From contig OY282455.1 in the NCBI GenBank assembly GCA_958296195.1, positions 744,001-808,000 of the forward strand: a stretch of DNA of 64,000 nucleotides. Direction: 5' to 3'. This DNA is from an uncultured Pseudomonadales bacterium (GTDB lineage Bacteria > Pseudomonadota > Gammaproteobacteria > Pseudomonadales > Azotimanducaceae). The stretch's first letter is position 1. Each line of letters starts with the position of its first letter. This document shows positions 62,064 to 64,000 of this stretch, piece by piece. The notes under the pieces are model-generated. The model was not told where the DNA came from and did no database searches. It was given only the letters and a program-made list of their open reading frames with translations. Both the position numbers and the translations under genes were made by a program.

Positions 62064-64000
<1,937 letters not shown>

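Overview
The window is GC-rich gammaproteobacterial chromosome, partly a conserved block near the origin and partly accessory DNA. The right third follows the familiar order gyrB, plsC, tag, lpxL-type acyltransferase, trkH, trkA, rsmB, fmt, def, dprA, purE, tsaC, aroE. The gyrB fragment carries the long insertion after the TOPRIM core that is known from gammaproteobacteria. I cannot name the genus. Large surface and secreted proteins and extensive glycan genes suggest an uncultured marine or host-associated lineage, but that is inference. No tRNA, rRNA or CRISPR array was found.

Left region (1-21.1 kb). This is a mosaic of surface-glycan genes, gene debris and mobile-element scraps. Its unifying feature is a carboxy-terminal domain of about 105-115 residues (called CTD here) with two invariant cysteines and a shared LP..R...GFD.LDF...RTGQ core. 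It occurs eight times in 21 kb, fused to unrelated amino-terminal modules: SGNH hydrolases, GT-C membrane glycosyltransferases, and a PQQ sugar-dehydrogenase plus cytochrome c lipoprotein. Five of these genes (10330-20967) form an overlapping, probably translationally coupled operon ending in a tandem duplicate. On the other strand sit one intact and one broken SGNH-CTD gene with remnants of a carbamoyltransferase and an SxtJ-type membrane protein, two separated pieces of a DUF4143 ATPase gene (one intact, one remnant), an IS4-type scrap, and an ATPase plus RloB pair that looks like a defence module.

Middle region (21.1-44.6 kb). A minus-strand polysaccharide cluster (flippase, methyltransferase, GT4, GINT1-like propeller protein, B12-radical SAM protein) begins beside a run of 24 G. 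It is followed by fic, orn, a rhodanese and psd. The 3' end of psd is duplicated around a second DUF4143 ATPase preceded by four exact-period 23-bp iterons. Next come a nitroreductase, a 1720-residue modular trypsin-like protease and an S8 protease autotransporter. A decayed IS481-type element follows, then a run of 23 C, a small RiPP-precursor-like ORF, and a GT8-sulfotransferase fusion.

Right region (44.6-64 kb). Ergothioneine genes egtD and egtB are followed by a cytochrome-oxidase maturation set (SCO1, heme O synthase, heme A synthase, membrane thioredoxin-like protein) that abuts aroE without the oxidase structural genes. After that comes the conserved near-origin block, ending in gyrB, which runs off the window.

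The best candidate for something undescribed is the CTD family: one small cysteine-paired domain shared by enzymes with different chemistries, amplified locally and co-transcribed. Second is the homopolymer-adjacent RiPP-like peptide next to the GT8-sulfotransferase.
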